Source of the DNA: Hemicentrotus pulcherrimus | Lineage: Eukaryota > Echinodermata > Echinoidea > Camarodonta > Strongylocentrotidae | Direction: 5' to 3' | Assembly (NCBI GenBank): GCA_003118195.1 | Contig: BEXV01000113.1 | Coordinates: 308,520-372,519 of the forward strand | DNA length: 64,000 nt | Part shown: piece after piece, positions 53,459 through 62,962 of the stretch | How positions within the stretch are numbered: the first letter of the stretch is position 1 | How the letters are laid out: each line of letters starts with the position of its first letter | Position numbers and translations under genes: made by a program | The notes under the pieces: model-generated | Told to the model about the DNA's origin: nothing | Seen by the model: only the letters and a program-made list of their open reading frames with translations | The model's database searches: none

Positions 53459-56400
53459 TCTCTCTGAATTGGGACATGTTTCCCTCTCCATACTTCTGTC
53501 CATGAATGTGTAATGCATTTTGTCTATAACATTACTGTAACCTATCACATTTCTCTTGATGGTGAGGCCAAACGTCTTTACTATACTTGAACTTGAGGAA
53601 GGAAATTAATAGACTTTGAATCAAAAGCTGATCACTATGGCAATGAATGTTATGAGTGGGCTGGTTTAATATTTATACAGATATGTCAGGGCTGGAAAAT
53701 ACATTCATCAATCTACACTCAGAGTCCTCAGACACAGTTTTGTTGTGGTTTTTAGTTCAGGTTTTGTTCAAAATCTTAATCAGAATGATCAAAACTAGAC
53801 ATCAATCTTTCCCAGAAAGAATTAAAGGTCCTTGAGAGAGAGAAAAACAATTGACGAGGTGCATGAGCGTAGAATCTTATGGAAGATTAAGGTTCACTGT
53901 AGCATCTAAATAATTTCCTTTTACTATACTTGCTTCACATTTCCATCTGTCTTCATTTCATTTCTGTCTGTTTATTATATGTCTCTCTCTCTGTCTGTCT
54001 CTTTGTCTGGGTGTCTCTCTTCTCTTTTCTCACCCTCAATTACTCTCTCGTCCTCTTTCTGACAAGATGATATGGAATATTACAAGCATTTTAACTTCTA
54101 TAAACTGACAGACATCATTTGTTATTAATGTACTTTCAGAAATATCGATATATGATTGATCATGTGGATTTATTCCCTCTATTGAATGAGTAAATATCAT
54201 TCAAGCAAAAATGAATACTATAGTGGTGCTTGGCAATGCTCCTCAGGCTTTTCATATTGCCTGGACTAGCCTCTGTGTCCTTATTAAACTTTCAGTCAGA
54301 TGTTAGCATAATTTCAAAAGAAAAAGATGAATAAGGGGCTTGATTGCTAGAAGAGAGATGAAGAGAGTGAATGTAAGTTGTTGGTTGGGGTAAAAGATAG
54401 TTCTATATGATGTGATGTGAATTTAATCTGGTGGCAAGGACATGTATTAATCACCATGTCAGTAGTAATGACAGACTGAAGAGGTTGGATGATGTATTAC
54501 TGAACATTTGTTGAGCTGGATAATGAGGTAATGATGGGTTGTCGTGGCTGCACTATACATCTAGGTGTATACAGATGAGTAGTTCTTAATGTGGGATGGA
54601 TTTACCAGATATAACTGTTACATCTTCTACCCTTCCACAACGAAATAAAATGTTATATAAATTTATAATGATGTCACTAAGGTTCAAGCTAAGTGCACAA
54701 AACTTATCTAAACTTTATTAGATTGTCCTTTTTCTAAATGAGTTTGTGAACATTTAGGTTATATTATATTATGTTGCATGAATTATGCTTATAGGTAAGG
54801 CCAATGACATTAAAAAAAAAAAAAAAAAAACAAGTTGTTCAGTTTTCACATGAATTATCGGTTCTGTATGAATTCGAGAGAAAGGCAGCAGGCTCAAATA
54901 ATGCCACTGGTTGATTTAGTTTTCAAGTCAGCAAAATTCCTTTTGTTTATGATATTATTCATTTGACCCATCACCTTTTCTGCCCAAACACCTCGGATAA
55001 GAAAAAACAGTCAGAAATATGTCCCAAGGAAGTCATCAAAAAGTGGCAAAATATATCAAATTTTGTATCTTTAATATTTTTACTGATTTTCAGGATATTT
55101 TTCTCTTTTCAGCACCTGACATGAACCCGCATCTAAGCAACCGCACAGAGCTTTGTAACGAAGATTGCCTGAACACATTTGTGAAGCAGCTGCAGACGGA
55201 ACCGGATACACATTGTAGAGAAGTCCCAAGACATGTGGAGCTCATGTATATGATGGCCTGCCATTCTCTACTCTCTGACCTCATGACAACTAAATATGAA
55301 CGATTCTTCCAGCCTCTGGATACTCCCAGAAAACATCATCCAGGTTTGTGACTTCATCTTTCTTTAAGTTCAAAAATTAAATCTTTTACGGTAAACTTCT
55401 TTTTACTATGTACCTGTTCCGAAAAACTTTAAGCTATGACATATGAACACTACTCACAGGTTTGTAAAAATCTGTTGAGTTCATTGAAAATTCCTTTTTG
55501 AACAATATTAGTTTCCAACAAAATGGTATCATATGACAAAATGAATGTATTTTTTGTTAACAATAATTTCTCTGATAAAGAGAGTGAGGTTCCCAATAGT
55601 GCAATAATAAAAAGGTTCAAATCGAAGAATATTCTTTCTTTTGCAGAAATGTTCTAAATGTAATTGTTTTATCTCAGATTGGTGTCTGAAGTAAAAATTG
55701 ATTTGAATGATTAGAACAACAATTAGGCCTATACGTAGATTTCTCCAAGTGTTATGTTTAAACATAAAATATACCCCAAACACTCCAAAACATTGCTACA
55801 GTTTGCCTTTAAGTTTAGTGGTTTTTGCGATGCAACATCCAAGTTCTTTCATCAAACAGATTATATGGACTGACAGAGTCAAAGTAGACCTAAGCTCGAT
55901 GGCACAAAAATGCAATGCCAAGTGAAAATCTGAGTTCTCATTTCCTTTTCCTTTCTATTTCAGAGCATCCTAATGCAGTAATAGCTGGTTGTCATAAACA
56001 CAATAGGTCATCTGGTTTACATTTGTCGATCTCAAAACAAAGCATGTGGCATTATCAAAAATGGCACATGCACTTTTGGTTCTCAAAAATAAGATTTTTG
56101 TAGGGTATTACTTGTAAACCAGTCATTCCTTCATTCTACAGGGGATGGTTTGGATAAAAAAGGACACCCACACAGGTTGACTTGTACAAGAGAAGACAAG
56201 GAAATGTGTGAAAAGATAGCATTAAAGACAAAAAATGTGAACTGTGTATGGGATTTGGGTAAGACCCTGAGGGGATGATCAGGTATGCAAGAGGATTCAA
56301 TCTGGTGAACATGCTTATAGTCGTAGAAAGTTCAAAACGGGATACAAACAGATAGGCCTGTAGTTTGTATTAAGCTTATTTGCTTTTTCCAAAGCCATGT

Positions 56401-56469
56401 ACCAAAGCCGTGTAAATTTTCTTCCCCAAGCTTATGAAACAAACTTAATTGGAGTATTCATTTTCAGTT

Positions 56470-56503
<34 letters not shown>

Positions 56504-59500
56504 TTCCCTACTACATTTTATCAGTAACACAAAACACATGCTTCTCTAGAGATACAAACTCGTCGCTAGAGAGTGGAGCTGGCTGTTAAGTTTTACACCT
56601 AATAATAAGCATTTCACACCATTGAGCCCAATTTGTGACATTCTAGGACATGACATTTCTAAAATTTACGTTTTCCCAAGTTGCAGTCTAACCAATGCAT
56701 GAATTGAATACACATAAAAAAAACCCACAGAGAATTATAGTATAATGAAATGGTGAGATACAGAGACATAGAAAAAAATAGAGAGAGAGATATAAAAAGG
56801 AAGAGGGACAAAATATGAAATTAATGATCAAAGAGGTGGAGAAGAATATAAGAAAATAAGAAAGGATGTGCATGTAGTTTCATGTGCACACTATTCTTGT
56901 CATAGCTTTGAATTAAATCTAATTCAAAGTGAAAGAGACCCCCAGCATAGAGTTTTGTAGGTTATTTACCATACGGTGTCAGCGATATTGAAATAGGAGA
57001 ATAATCCTTCTGTTGACAAGTATTTTCTAGAACATTTTAGCGCATGTTTTTAGAGACTTGAGATAATCTTACAGCTTTGACCTGATTCTTGTGATGGTAT
57101 TAACCATTAATTCCTTGAAAGAATTTAATAACCCGGAGCAAAATGACTTTTAAAGTGTGTCTAACCGCATGTTACCATGGTAATACTTTTAAATGCCATC
57201 TGTCACTATGTCAAGAAATTCAGCTTTGAGGTAGAATTAAGTCCCTTTTCCTTACTGAATTCGTCTGTGGTTTTAGGGCACAGTCTTCATTTTACGTTTC
57301 CCTTTTGTCTGTAACTTTCTCCTCTTTTTCTTTCAAACTGCTAAAATTGTGTCATAAATCACTCTAAAGGAATCGCTTGTTACCATGCCAACTATTGTAC
57401 AAAGTGTGCCATGCAAACATTACTCTTTTGAAGTGAAAGATTTAGAACCAATATAATTAAATAAGACCCTTTCTGTTAAGGTAATTTTTAAGCTATGTGC
57501 TACTTCTCATTTTCAAATAGAAATGAAAGTGGGTGATTTATGGATAAATATAATCTGAAAAATTGTTCGGATACACAAGTACAAAGGGGTTGGAGGGAGG
57601 GGATGTTTTTTTGTTTTTTTTTACCGGTAATTCATTTTTTGTCTTTGCCTTCACTCTTTGCACTGTGTGAAGAATGATAATTGTGATCAAAAGAAGGTAT
57701 AGGCATATTTATTTACATTTTATTATTGATACTTGTTTCAACCATGGCTACAAACAATGTTATTTCACTACCCTATGAATATTGCTACAGAAACATTGCA
57801 TCCTGAATTTGTGATTTTCAGTCCAACTGACTGCTTCAACTTCTATCGCTGCTCCTTCTATATAGTTCTCCATCTCCCACTTTCAGTGTTCCACTTGTGC
57901 TGGTCTAGCCCTTTCTTATTTTCCTTTACCCAGCATTTGAATCCTAGTTATCAGAAGTGTTATAACAATGGGGGAAATTATGTTTGTTCTTCCAAGTAAT
58001 TTCTTGGTTCTTCTGAGATCCCAAAGTAGCTTTCAATGATGAACAGCAATACTTGTTGGGAAATCAAACATGGACAAGAAAGTAAGGAGGTCTTTATGAA
58101 TCACTATTTGCAGGGAAATCAAGATATAATCTTTGCCTCCTGTTCTAAATAACAGTTTCTATTTCCTGTAGCAAATATTTAAGTGTTTGCGCGATAATGA
58201 TTTTGTTTGTTCGTCATATTTCTTGAAGCAAATATCCCATCAAGAAGGGATGGACTTTGGGGTTAAAAGCCCTGGGGCAGGGCACCATAAATTTGATATT
58301 TTCTGCTGCATTTAAAATGAAATGAATTAATTTCCTTCTGGCTCTCACGGATGCAATAAAACAAGACTGGTTTCATGATTATTTTTTCATTGCCATTTCA
58401 TTGAAGTCCGTTTTCATGCGCATTATTTCCCTCATCATATCAATATTCAAGTGAACAAAGAAGAAAATAAAGGATAAAATAAATTGCCATGTACAGAACC
58501 AACTTTGGTTCTGTGCACGCCCTTTTCTTTTTCTTACTTTTTTCTTTGCGAATGTAGCTGGTGTCAACTATAGTTAACTCAACATACAGTCTCTTTCTAC
58601 TGATTGTGAGTTTTTACCCCGATTGAATAAATACAATACAATACAAAGTCGCTTTACCGTTTATTGAGAGTATTATAAAACTGCAATATCTCTTTGTATA
58701 GGAGTAATATCTGAAGCTCATATTTTGAATACGCTATAGGCAACATTGAACCCCTCACATCAAGAACAAAACATGTTTGGGTGATTGGTAAACACTCTGA
58801 GGTTATCTTGTTTCTGTGCGGGGTGTGAATACATATTGTGTTTCTGTGGCAACTCTTCGACCAGGCTGTCTACCCCAGAGTATCATAGAGAAGAGGCTGG
58901 TTACTTACATTGACGCCAATTGATTTATACCGTTGAGATATATTTCTCCCCATTTAGACAGCTATTTGTCATGTCAATGCCAGCTGGGTGTGAAAGTTCT
59001 CTTCATTTGTCATGTCATAAATCTGTGTATTCTTAGCCTTTACTAAGGCAAGTGAATCATTGACAGTTGATAAGGTGAACAGCACATTGGCCTCAGACCT
59101 CATTTATCATTCGCAAGCTTTTAGAAACTCTGTGTTGTAGCAGATAAGCCATGCACATTTGAGAATTCCATGAGATGTTTATTCTCTTCTTCAAGTAAAG
59201 AATTTTTCGAAAGAGACTGAATATATCAGTTATTCAATTGTTCAAGTAGATAAAAACAACTTGGTCCATGTTGGAGGCACTTTTGAATTTGATTGTTTTA
59301 GACCATTAGTTCATGTTTGTCAAAATCTGTAATAGTGAGAGAAATATAAACAGAACTTTGGCAATTATTCCAGACAAATGAATCAAATGAAGATGTACAA
59401 CAGGCTTGAGGGTGACTCGAAAGAAAACAAAAATTGTAGAGAATAAATAAAATTCCATCAAATATGAGAAATTGATTTTTCATGTATCAAATTACAATCT

Positions 59501-61757
59501 CAATGTTACAGTCTACAATGTTACAGTCTCAATGTTAAAGATTGTTAGGGCAGAGTTTCAAACTTGTATCCAGACTGCTGTGCTCTGATCCTACCATAAT
59601 GATAAGAAAACAAGTGAAAATCTGCTTCCATTTTCCTATTCCATCATCCTACACACAGCTGAGGATCAACATCTCATAATCCAGGATGGAGAACTTGAGA
59701 TTTGGTCAAAATTGTGGATCACTCCTTAGATGATTGTGCATGAAATGTTAAATGGGACAAGGAAGGGTAGTATAGCGCAAGCTGCACTTGTTATGGTGTT
59801 GAGTAATGTGGATGAAGGCTAGGCTTAAAGGGGTTTGGTTTGGTTCTTACAAATGAAAGTAGCATCTTCATAATCCAACCAGCAGTACAAATACGTCGAC
59901 ATGATTTAACAAAGGAGAACAGATGAGATGCTTCAGTATAAAAAAATATTACAAAAATGTGCAAAAATCAACAATAAGTCCCCAACATAAAAGATGACAA
60001 AGATACACAGAATGTAATTTCATATTTCTTAAAACATTTAGATGAAGTTAGAGTTTATGTCATTGAACATCTGTTTGTCTGTTTTACATTTGATGACTTT
60101 TATTAATCATTTTTAAGGGCTACCTAATAGCTTAGTACTGGCTAAACGAGGGCCACTTTCATTTCTTTTTAATCCACAAACATCGTGATAGTTGAGACAT
60201 CTCCCTTAGCCGGTCCCCTGCCAATAGTTGATTCAATCTGACCTCAAACTATTAAGAATTGATGGTGTGTAAATAAGGGCCAGTGAATTTAAGCACGTTC
60301 TGACCAGATGTTTCATGGTCAAGGATGATAGGCTGTGTACTCAGGTGTATACTTCCATCAAAGATTGATTAATTGTCCACTTCATGACATCAAATCAAAG
60401 ATTGATTAATTGTCCACTTCATGACATCAAATTAGATGTTTGTTCGTTTTTTACGTAAAGGGATTGTAGTGAAAATAAAGAGTGGGGCTTATAAAGTGCT
60501 AGAGAAAGACAAAAAGAAACATTTCTCAAAATATATTTTGATAGAATGTGAAACTTTCATGACAATAAAGTTTCTATTGTCTCCTCAAAGAAAAGAAATC
60601 AATCTCATAAACATTTCAAGGTATGTATCCTCAAACAATAAATCTCTTTGATCAAAAAATCTAATTGAAACCATCCCTTCATCCTGAGACACCATTTCAC
60701 CAGACACCAGAGAACATTTCCTTTCCATCTCTACTAAGAGATGAGTGATGTGTAAATCATGCAGGGATGATGATAATATTGATCATGCCCCATCCACGAA
60801 ATTTAGTCTCCCTCATCTGGTTGCCATATCCTCCCCTCCCACCCCACCTGTAACATTCTATCTATAGTCCATAAATATATCCTTCCATCCCACTCCACCC
60901 CCCCCTAATAGTCTAGTCTACCTGGTTGCTTTATCCCCTACCCCACCCTTTCTGTCTGGTTCCTTTATGGTCTCACCACATCCCACCCCTAATAATCAAT
61001 CTGATTCCCTTACCCCCCCTCCCCTCATCCCACCCCATCCCAAACCCACCCCAAACAATTGTTTCTTACTTCCCCTCACCCCACCCCACCCCAACCCTAA
61101 CAATCATTTCTTACTTCCCCCTCATCCCTCCCTACCCCTAAGGATCTATCTGATTCTCATGTTCTCTCTCATCCCACTCCCAACCTCTCACAATCTCTCT
61201 TGGTTGCTGTTCTGCCATCTCACTCCACCCTCCTATATATCTGGTTCTTTTATTACACCACACCCCACCCCTAACAATCTATCTGGTTGCTGCATCCTCC
61301 TCATCTGAGAATAAGATGATTGATGCCACATTCAAGAGCTGAGTTTCACAACACCACTGGGATCTAAACATCAGCTCTAACCTTGAACTAGAAGAGGAAG
61401 TATTCACTGATTTAGGAATAATGCTGACTTATTTTGACAAGAATGAGATTTCCTTCAAAACCAACTTGATTTTCCTGAAATCCTTCCTATTCCTGTTCAG
61501 GTTCACTCGTTGGGCACAAGTTGGGGTGAACATATTTTTGACTTATATTATAGGGTATAAAATCTCTCCTGTCTTTGTCCATCTGCATAGTTTTTTGTAT
61601 TGGTCTATGTTTGGAAGGTATAATGTCCATATTTCTGTCTTTAATTTTGTAGTTATTCCAATAAACTCACAGTCATTCTCCTACTTTGTTTTCATTGCGG
61701 CCATTTCTCGCACATTTCTCTGTTCCAGTCTGTCTATAGTGTGAGTCTGTCTGCCTG

Positions 61758-61794
<37 letters not shown>

Positions 61795-62716
61795 TTATTT
61801 ATCCCCATCTCATCTGCTCTATCTCTCTCTTTCTCTCTCTATTTATCTATCCCCCTTCTCCCCTGCTATCTCTCTCTCTCTATCTAATGCTCCACTTTTT
61901 TCGATTAGTTTTTTTTCTCTCTCATTTTCATTCTTGGCGGTAGTTTTTCCTGTCCATAAACCACATCAACAAATGGCTTCTCCATAAGTTGTTCATTGAT
62001 GTAAAAGATAGTGCTTGATCCATTGAACAAAGAAATGTTTGTATCGCAGAAAGTTATTTGAAGTCTTTTATTAAATTATGTAAGTGGATAATGTGTAAAT
62101 CTATAAATGTCTTTCCATAACACGTCTTAGGGAACAGAATGTCAAGTTGCTTAGTATCAAAGATCAGACAAAAACATGTTTTGCCGAATAATAATGTTAT
62201 CTTCTTCAAAAATTTAAAAGACATAAAGGCCTAAGGGGCATCTTGTCTGTCTAGCATTCCATTTTGTGACAAGTACAGAAGGCCTCCATTTATTTGAAAA
62301 CAAGAAAGAAAAGTAAATTATTCTTGGCTCAGTACAAAGCGAATGGCGTACCCATCAAGTAGCAACACTGTAAGCAGACTTCAAAGATGTGATGTGAGAA
62401 ATTTATCTTGTTTACAAAGAGGAGATAAGTTTCCACTTTTTGATGTCAACAAGACATAGCCTAGTCTAGTTTTGAACATACACAGGGTGGAGCCATCCAT
62501 TTAATGATGCAACCTTTCTTTCTTAATCTTGCAGGTGGTATGCTTCACGATGCTCCCTATGAAGTAGATTCCGTGCTTGCTGAACTGCTCTACGAGTGTG
62601 TCTTTGAAGGCCAGCCTGGTAGGAGGATGCACTCTGTCAGGGTTCTCAAACGCCTTCTTCATATCATCCAGAGAGGTTTCTCCTACAAGGATGCTGCTGA
62701 CAAGACATCGCTATGA
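24837..62716 (+). CDS. DIPK2A: DIPK2A/DIPK2B-like divergent kinase-domain protein, five coding exons (full gene span)
   Basis: Joined coding exons are 24837-25582, 45421-45565, 46181-46487, 55113-55343 and 62535-62716. They total 1611 nt, which is 536 residues plus a stop, and every split codon fits. The protein matches the DIPK2 family in order: an N-terminal hydrophobic segment (about residues 8-24); CPLCYGTTNC (142-151); a VGKRL lysine (K186); ALNPEP; YLGECGR (312-318); LLLDFGYENF (364-373, the catalytic-loop equivalent with D367 and N372); a cysteine-rich stretch with CNEDC; and GGMLHDAP in the last exon. Known for the family: secretory-pathway or secreted proteins related to FAM69 kinases, with vertebrate members linked to cardiac survival signalling and an autism locus. 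Inferred: a Golgi/ER or secreted protein. It is about 100 residues longer than the roughly 430-residue human proteins, mainly at the N terminus. Whether it is 2A or 2B cannot be decided here. Confidence 0.9.
28883..28994. repeat. C-run and CT/CTGT-rich microsatellite (left of the 28995 element)
   Basis: A C run followed by imperfect CT, CTGT and CTAT repeats. Apparent Ser/Leu-rich open frames here are repeat artefacts. Confidence 0.9.
28995..29487. mobile_element. Inverted-repeat element inserted in a CT microsatellite
   Basis: The termini are GGTTGCGTTTATCTAGG and, in reverse complement, GGGCGCGTTTATCTAGG. CT-rich microsatellite lies on both sides (28891-28994 and 29488-29600), so it probably inserted within that tract. 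It holds several internal GATAAACGCAAAG motifs, a perfect 30-nt hairpin at 29091-29120, and three copies of GATAGTGGGGTTC near 29405-29450. It belongs to the same broad family as 11195-11547. Confidence 0.65.
29488..29600. repeat. CTGT/CT microsatellite (right of the 28995 element)
   Basis: Imperfect CTGT repeats changing to CT. It continues the composition seen on the left flank of the inserted element. Confidence 0.9.
31888..32584. other. Assembly gap of 697 N
   Basis: Unsequenced. The right edge is a 17-base C run (32585-32601). It lies in intron 1 of the DIPK2-like gene, so an unseen exon there cannot be excluded, but the joined phases do not require one. Confidence 0.99.
33630..33915. 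mobile_element. 286-bp MITE-like element with TA flanks
   Basis: The left end GGCCTGTTTTCATCAGACCG matches the reverse complement of the right end (GGCCTGTTTCCATCAGACTG), continuing through AAGTTGCAAAATAACC. TA dinucleotides at 33628-33629 and 33916-33917 flank it, compatible with a TA target duplication. Similar terminal sequence occurs inside the 8912-9418 palindrome. Confidence 0.7.
37099..37130. repeat. Perfect 32-nt AT-rich palindrome
   Basis: The sequence starts TGTTATTAATTGATAT and is its own reverse complement over 32 nt. It lies in intron 1. Confidence 0.8.
40707..40808. repeat. CT-rich and (TA)n compound microsatellite
   Basis: Several CT blocks separated by C and T runs, ending in about 9 TA units at 40791-40808. 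Confidence 0.9.
42653..42745 (+). repeat. Interspersed repeat copy 1
   Basis: AACTGCAATATCTCTTTGTA, then ACATCAAGAGCAAAATATGT and GGTGATTGGTA-CAC, match the sequence at 58679-58803. The two copies differ by an internal block of about 40 bp. Family unknown. Confidence 0.5.
45421..45565 (+). CDS. DIPK2A: DIPK2-like exon 2
   Basis: This 145-nt exon follows a TTTGACAG acceptor. Its first base completes the split serine codon (AG|T), and it then encodes residues 250-297. The end, ALNPEPALLK, aligns with the NPEP segment of vertebrate DIPK2 proteins, and MAILATTMALNPEP is the recognisable core. The donor is AAG|GTATGA. It leads straight into a GAT microsatellite, and the intron's second codon in frame is a TGA stop. 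The following intron is only 615 bp, against 7-20 kb for the others. Confidence 0.88.
45568..45745. repeat. (GAT)n microsatellite beginning at the exon-2 donor
   Basis: About 55 GAT-type triplets with scattered changes (GAC, GGT, GAA, AAC), starting two bases into intron 2. Poly-His, poly-Asp, poly-Ser and poly-Ile frames in all directions are artefacts of this tract. Confidence 0.95.
45919..45942. repeat. (GA)n microsatellite
   Basis: About 11 GA units in the short intron 2. Confidence 0.9.
46181..46487 (+). CDS. DIPK2A: DIPK2-like exon 3 (catalytic-core equivalent)
   Basis: The acceptor is TTTGCTCAG at 46172-46180. The exon is phase 0 at its start and leaves one base at its end, with donor CAA|GTGAGT. 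It encodes residues 298-399. Visible family motifs are YLGECGR (312-318), WKDRVD (337-342), a helix comparable to the family's LMEIAEQL, and LLLDFGYENF. In that last motif D367 and N372 sit where the catalytic Asp and the metal-binding Asn of kinases fall. After it comes LKVVNLGG (382-388) in the region corresponding to the DFG motif. Vertebrate members have an Asp there and this protein has N385. The alternative AG at 46187 would put the exon out of frame and is rejected. Confidence 0.92.
47886..47909. other. Assembly gap of 24 N
   Basis: Preceded by a C run; intron 3. Other single Ns lie at 4296, 14140, 15603, 30693 and 51948. Confidence 0.98.
48597..48640. repeat. CTT and GTT triplet microsatellites
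   Basis: CTT repeats followed by GTT repeats with a short break. Confidence 0.85.
50280..50418. mobile_element. Small hairpin insertion flanked by a 12-bp direct repeat
   Basis: A perfect 24-bp stem (50329-50352 with 50379-50402; core TAATCTGTTGTCACAC) has a 26-nt loop. The direct repeat AAGATATTTATG flanks it at 50280-50291 and 50407-50418. It lies in intron 3 of the DIPK2-like gene. Confidence 0.6.
52869..52890. repeat. (CT)n microsatellite
   Basis: About ten CT units in intron 3. Confidence 0.85.
53231..53530 (+). repeat. Tandem minisatellite alternating with CT microsatellite
   Basis: Three copies of a unit starting GACATGTT at 53263, 53357 and 53473, each followed by CTCCATA.TTCTG and a T/A-rich segment. 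They are separated by CT tracts (53231-53262, about 53320-53348, 53408-53465). Unit spacings of 94 and 116 bp reflect CT tract length. Confidence 0.85.
54812..54830. repeat. Poly-A run
   Basis: About 18 A in intron 3. No retrotransposed sequence was recognised upstream of it. Confidence 0.85.
55113..55343 (+). CDS. DIPK2A: DIPK2-like exon 4
   Basis: The acceptor is TTCTCTTTTCAG at 55101-55112. The first two bases join the single base left by exon 3 to give Thr400, so the phases agree. It encodes residues 401-476 and one base of Gly477. The segment has a sequon (NRT, N409) and cysteines in TELCNEDC, THC and MACH. These match the pattern of the vertebrate DDCDKEACL...LC...C region, so the disulfide framework appears conserved although the sequence is diverged. 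The donor is CAG|GTTTGT. The open frame upstream of the acceptor is intronic. Confidence 0.88.
56471..56501. repeat. (TA)n microsatellite
   Basis: About 15 TA units in intron 4. Confidence 0.9.
58679..58803 (+). repeat. Interspersed repeat copy 2
   Basis: AACTGCAATATCTCTTTGTA and CATCAAGAACAAAACATGTT with GGTGATTGGTAAACAC mirror 42653-42745 in the same orientation. Both lie in introns of the DIPK2-like gene. Confidence 0.5.
59501..59545 (+). repeat. Short 15-bp tandem repeat
   Basis: Three copies of CAATGTTACAGTCTA-like sequence, at 59501, 59516 and 59530; the last is diverged. Confidence 0.75.
60358..60431 (+). repeat. Perfect 37-bp tandem duplication
   Basis: Two identical adjacent copies beginning TCAAAGATTGATTAATTG, at 60358 and 60395. 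Confidence 0.9.
60785..61310 (+). repeat. C-rich degenerate minisatellite
   Basis: About 8-9 degenerate units of roughly 60 bp built from ATCTGGTTGC, a CC-ACCCCA-rich block and CCTAACAATCT. The plus strand is C-rich and the complement G-rich. Proline-rich open frames here are repeat-derived. Confidence 0.8.
61756..61890. repeat. (CT)n microsatellite cluster
   Basis: A long CT run at 61757-61792 followed by two shorter CT blocks separated by ATTTATCTATCCCC sequence, itself duplicated. Confidence 0.9.
62535..62716 (+). CDS. DIPK2A: DIPK2-like exon 5 with stop codon
   Basis: The acceptor is ATCTTGCAG at 62526-62534. The exon completes Gly477 and then reads GGMLHDAPYEVDSVL, corresponding to GGLLHDPP in vertebrate DIPK2A. 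It encodes residues 478-536 and ends at TGA 62714-62716. The C-terminal helix RRMHSVRVLKRLLHII parallels the family's final helix. The second half of this exon is repeated in degenerate form downstream in the 3' UTR, so the natural stop lies inside the first copy of a tandem repeat. Confidence 0.92.
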
Positions 62717-62962
62717 CAACATCTAAGATGATGCTCTCCAAGTGCTGTGTCTTTCATTGCCAGCCTGGTAGGAAGATGCGCTCTGCCAGGGTTCTTAAAA
62801 GCCTCCTTTGTATTCTCCAGAGTGGTTCCTCTTTCAAGGTCCTACTGACAATACATCAGTATGACGATGCAATCAAACAGGATTCCTAAACTTCTTTGAA
62901 TCATCTAGAAGGGACTACAAGGATGACATCTGCCAGCTTGGTAGGAGGATGCACTCTGGCGT
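62586..62962 (+). repeat. Degenerate tandem copies of the DIPK2-like terminal coding sequence
   Basis: Copy 1 is functional exon-5 sequence from about 62586 to 62720. Copy 2 (about 62732-62880) repeats it with an offset of 146-149 bp, including GCCAGCCTGGTAGGA and the following segments TCTC/TTAAA..GCCT and CTCCAGAG. A partial third unit (about 62880-62928) matches the CTAAAC-CTTCTT-CATC-TACAAGGATG part. A fourth fragment restarts at 62932 with GCCAGCTTGGTAGGAGGATG. Copy 2 is frameshifted relative to copy 1 but carries its own open frame at 62731-62889. Confidence 0.8.
62731..62889 (+). pseudogene. 52-codon open frame in the second exon-5 copy
   Basis: From ATG 62731 to TAA 62889 the frame encodes a peptide aligning over about 35 residues with the authentic C terminus: CVFHCQPGRKMRSARVLKSL against CVFEGQPGRRMHSVRVLKRL. 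The homologous frame has stayed open, although it is not in phase with the main CDS. It lies in the presumed 3' UTR. It could be a decaying duplicate, a formerly used alternative terminal exon (CCAG at 62760-62763 could act as a weak acceptor), or simply a recent copy. No evidence of translation is visible. Confidence 0.45.

Larger units (their letters stand above)
46488..55112 (+). other. Intron 3 of the DIPK2-like gene
   Basis: 8.6 kb. Contains the 24-N gap, the hairpin insertion at 50280 and microsatellites. A short stem (AAAAACCGTT/AACGGTTTTT near 50438-50463) lies just after the hairpin insertion. Direct 12-bp units TATAATGCATGC repeat at about 52449-52472. No other coding sequence seen. 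Confidence 0.6.
55344..62534 (+). other. Intron 4 of the DIPK2-like gene
   Basis: 7.2 kb. AT-rich left part, then the short tandem repeats at 59501 and 60358, the C-rich minisatellite and the CT cluster. A small stem ACAGAACCA/TGGTTCTGT lies near 58494. No further exon is needed by the splice phases. Confidence 0.6.

Noticed and set aside
53263..53480. Evenly spaced repeats considered as a CRISPR-like array
   Set aside because: The spacers are CT microsatellite and the context is a eukaryotic intron; this is a minisatellite.
53292..53505. Arg/Glu-rich and Ser/Leu-rich frames
   Set aside because: Translations of CT microsatellite and minisatellite units.
55019..55112. Upstream extension of the exon-4 frame
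   Set aside because: It lies before a clear TTCTCTTTTCAG acceptor and has no family similarity.
60926..61308. Proline-rich frames
   Set aside because: Translations of the C-rich minisatellite.
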